64,000 nucleotides of DNA from Pseudomonadota bacterium (GTDB lineage: Bacteria > Pseudomonadota > Gammaproteobacteria > Competibacterales > Competibacteraceae): positions 81,035 to 145,034 of the forward strand of contig JAKLIY010000003.1 of the NCBI GenBank assembly GCA_022709365.1, read 5' to 3'. Both the position numbers and the translations under genes were made by a program. The notes beneath the pieces were generated by a model. It saw nothing but the letters and a program-made list of their open reading frames with translations. It made no database searches and was not told the origin of the DNA. Positions 62,085 to 64,000 of the stretch are shown here, in pieces; the stretch's first letter is position 1; each line of letters begins with the position of its first letter.

Positions 62085-63877
62085 TCAACGTGTTCGCTCC
62101 CGATTCAGCGTCAGCAGCCGGCGCAAGACTTCATCATCGCTCAAATCAGCGGGCCAGCCATAAGCAGCGGCGACGGCTTCATCGAGAGCGCGATGGGCAT
62201 AATCCAGCCACGCCGGGCGCTGATTGTAGAGATTCGTCAGTGTGCGCTTTTTGAGTTCGGCGGCGTGTTCGGGCTTGGGGATGATGCGGTCGGGATAACC
62301 GGGTACGACTTCGGGAACCCGATTTACCCATTGCGGGGGATTCAGCCAGTTCTCGCGCAACTCGTTCAGCTTGCGGGCGGCGACGGCAATCGCCTGGGCG
62401 TGAGGATCGTCGGCGTAGGCGCTGGCGGGAAGGTTGGGCGTCAGGCCAGTGGGGAAGGGGAAGGTATCAAAGCACAGTGTGCCGTTATAAACAGGGTCGT
62501 TACCAACCCCATGCCAGCTACAAACACCTAATGACCACAACTCATGCAATCGTGAGTGCAATATTCCGAACGTAGTGTCGTCATCACGGGTAATGGTAAT
62601 CAGTCTTTGATCTGGTAAAACATCGCAGTCCATCCAAATAAAGAATCGGTGCTTGGCAACCATAACAGTCGCCATATAGCGTGTCAGTAATTTTATAAAA
62701 GCGCGTAATTCAGGACGCGGACGTTCATATCGCCACCAGTATTTCCTGCAATTTAAATCCCGGCTTCTATCCCGGTTTGGCTTAACGTGCTGAATGACAT
62801 ATTCAAAAGGTTTTTCATATAGCATCGCTTCGGCTTCAGGCATATTCACGCCGAAGTCGATGATCCAGGTATCGGACGGACGACGAGTAACATCCATACC
62901 GTTTGCCCAGGGGTGCAAAACATCGCTGTTGGGCCGACCATGCGAGTTCGGTTGCATGAGCCATTGACGCGCAAGATCGCCAGGAATGTCAAAGGGGCCG
63001 TTTTTCGTGGTGCCACGAAAGCACCGATCCGCATTTTCCCTGAGCGGCTGTGCCTGAGTCAGGTCATCACTGCTTCTGTCGTGGTCTGACGCTGGACTGG
63101 TCAAATCCGCGTAGATTTGCGCCACCGGTTGGCCGTTCAAAATCCCTCCGGCTTCGCCACCTCCAAACCCCACCAGCGACACTCTGACCGCCGCGCCTTC
63201 ATTGACCCATTCCAGATCAGACCAAGCGTTGAAGATCGCGCCTGTCTCCCTGATTCGCTCCAGCACCTTGCGATTGGCGCCGCCGCGAATGGAGTTGGTC
63301 GCCACCAGTCCCGCTCGTTGCGCTTGCCCCGCTTCAATCTGCGCCCGCGCCTTTTCAAACCAGTAGCAGACGAGATCGGCACCGCCCGGAACCCGACCGG
63401 CGTAGGTCTGGCGCAGAGTTCCGACATACTCATCGCCCAGTTCCCGGAGTAACTTCCCCCCGCCCAGGAACGGCGGATTGCCCACGATGACATTTGCCTT
63501 GAGCCAAGTGGCTTCTTGCACGCAACTCCCCTCCTTGGACAAGGAGGGGGGGCGCGTAGCGCCGGGGTGGTTCGACACGTTCGGCAAGACCCCCCCGTCC
63601 CTTTGGGACACCCCCCCTTGGCAGGGGGGGAATTCAGGAGGGATATCCAGCAACGCATCCCGGCATTCAATGGAATTCAACGGTTTCAAAATCGGCTGAT
63701 CGTTCAAACTGTAGCCATGTCCCAGCATCCATTGAATCTCCCCAATCCACACCGTCAGCCGCGCCAGTTCCGCCGCGTAGGGATTGATCTCAATGCCGAT
63801 CACCGCCTCCGGGCCGACCGTGGGAAACCCGCGTTGCAGACCCAGCGTCTCGGCCTCCAGCATCACCTGATGTTCAC
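62085..63877 (-). pseudogene. Class I DNA methyltransferase (MmeI-like), 5' end removed by an insertion sequence
   Basis: The frame encodes motif IV VIVGNPPFLGGGKLLRELGDEY, IGIEINPYAAELARLTVWIGEIQWM, the target-recognition region and a C-terminal KRTLTNLYNQRPAWLDYAHRALDEAVAAAYGWP. Homologues carry the SAM motif DPACGSGNFL just before EHQVMLEAETLGLQ; here foreign sequence replaces it from about 63878, so the protein lacks its SAM-binding motif. A palindromic-repeat insertion adds about 45 residues between RDALLDIP and WLKANVIVGNPPF. The remaining 5' part may lie beyond the right window edge. Confidence 0.85.
63526..63652. repeat. Palindromic repeat cluster inside the DNA methyltransferase gene
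   Basis: CCCTCCTTGGACAAGGAGGG, GTCCCTTTGGGAC and CCCCCCTTGGCAGGGGGG hairpins follow one another. They are read in frame on the minus strand as a Pro/Gly/Ser-rich insert. It is a related but distinct subtype (CCTTGG centre) of the window's repeat family. Confidence 0.8.
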
Positions 63878-64000
63878 AGGACTTTCGCTTGGAGTTCCAG
63901 GTTGTTGATTGTTTTGGTATAATCTCGACATGATAACCAAACAGCAATACGTTCAATATTTGATTAGCACGCCAGTCAATTATACGTGCACGAATCTTGC
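63878..64000 (+). mobile_element. Left end of an insertion sequence, cut by the window edge
   Basis: Beyond the last methyltransferase codon (GAACAT) the sequence changes character at about 63878 and contains the start of a transposase gene on the plus strand. The terminal inverted repeat cannot be defined without the other end; the probable tip is ACAGGACTTTCGCTTGG. Confidence 0.6.
63930..64000 (+). CDS. Transposase, N-terminal fragment at window edge
   Basis: The ATG at 63930 opens MITKQQYVQYLISTPVNYTC, which resembles the N-termini of a transposase group from memory (QYVEYLISTPxNYTCTNLA). The family (IS701- or IS4-like) is uncertain. The frame is open to the window end. Confidence 0.6.
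   Translation, partial: MITKQQYVQYLISTPVNYTCTNL

Overview
The window looks like a chromosome segment of a high-GC gammaproteobacterium. The strongest evidence is the ordered block lbcA-like/lolB/ispE/tRNA-Gln/prs/rplY/pth/ychF, divergent from hemA/prfA/prmC, which is the arrangement known from Pseudomonas and relatives. The many palindromic repeats and mixed accessory content would fit an uncultured lineage such as the Competibacteraceae, but that is only a guess. No database search was run; calls rest on reading motifs, termini, gene order and reading frames.

Layout. 1-3.4 kb: the 3' end of a degenerate EAL-domain gene, htpX, queA and dsbC. 3.4-8.7 kb: a mobile region with an intact ISAs1-type element, an IS630-type element with perfect ends but a broken transposase, an orphan 360-aa gene, a truncated restriction helicase and a GNAT remnant. 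8.7-19.7 kb: a GH31 glucosidase, an AIM24-like protein, mazG coupled to a DNA methyltransferase with a nuclease-like tail, ygiQ, and thiW followed by a single ORF carrying two ECF ATPases and the T component. 19.7-22.5 kb: a small chromosomal integron with a gutted integrase and cassettes for a NADAR protein, BrnT/BrnA and an RHH/PIN pair. 22.5-35.3 kb: the conserved housekeeping block, then creA and xseA/xseB. 35.5-39.3 kb: a nitroreductase, a MotA/OmpA-like stator pair, rraA and an anti-sigma-type ATPase. 39.3-44.5 kb: a complete urease operon, ureDABCEFG. 44.6-49.5 kb: a two-component system coupled to gtrA, a GT2 and an ArnT-like transferase. 49.5-53.1 kb: gene remnants plus a MerR/CDF/EamA metal module. 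53.1-55.9 kb: a putative effector-like cluster (lipase-like, M15 peptidase, small secreted proteins). 56.3-64 kb: a NorR-like regulator, a Ser/Thr kinase with a formylglycine-generating-enzyme-like protein, an AAA ATPase/nuclease, and a methyltransferase gene cut by an insertion sequence at the window edge.

The most unusual theme is a family of GC-rich palindromic repeats (CCCTCNCC...GGNGAGGG type). They sit not only between genes but in frame inside ORFs: ureC, the GH31 gene, ispE, a DNA methyltransferase, the linkers of the ECF fusion, and the likely start codon of ureF. They code for Pro/Ser/Gly/Glu-rich peptides without stops and resemble in principle the Rickettsia palindromic elements. 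A second theme is internal gene gutting: three consecutive overlapping genes (DsrE, Cys/Met PLP enzyme, cysteine desulfurase) and the integron integrase keep their 5' and 3' ends but lack their middles. Several genes also carry single-base frameshifts (PIN toxin, EamA transporter, NorR, kinase), which may be real decay or assembly error.
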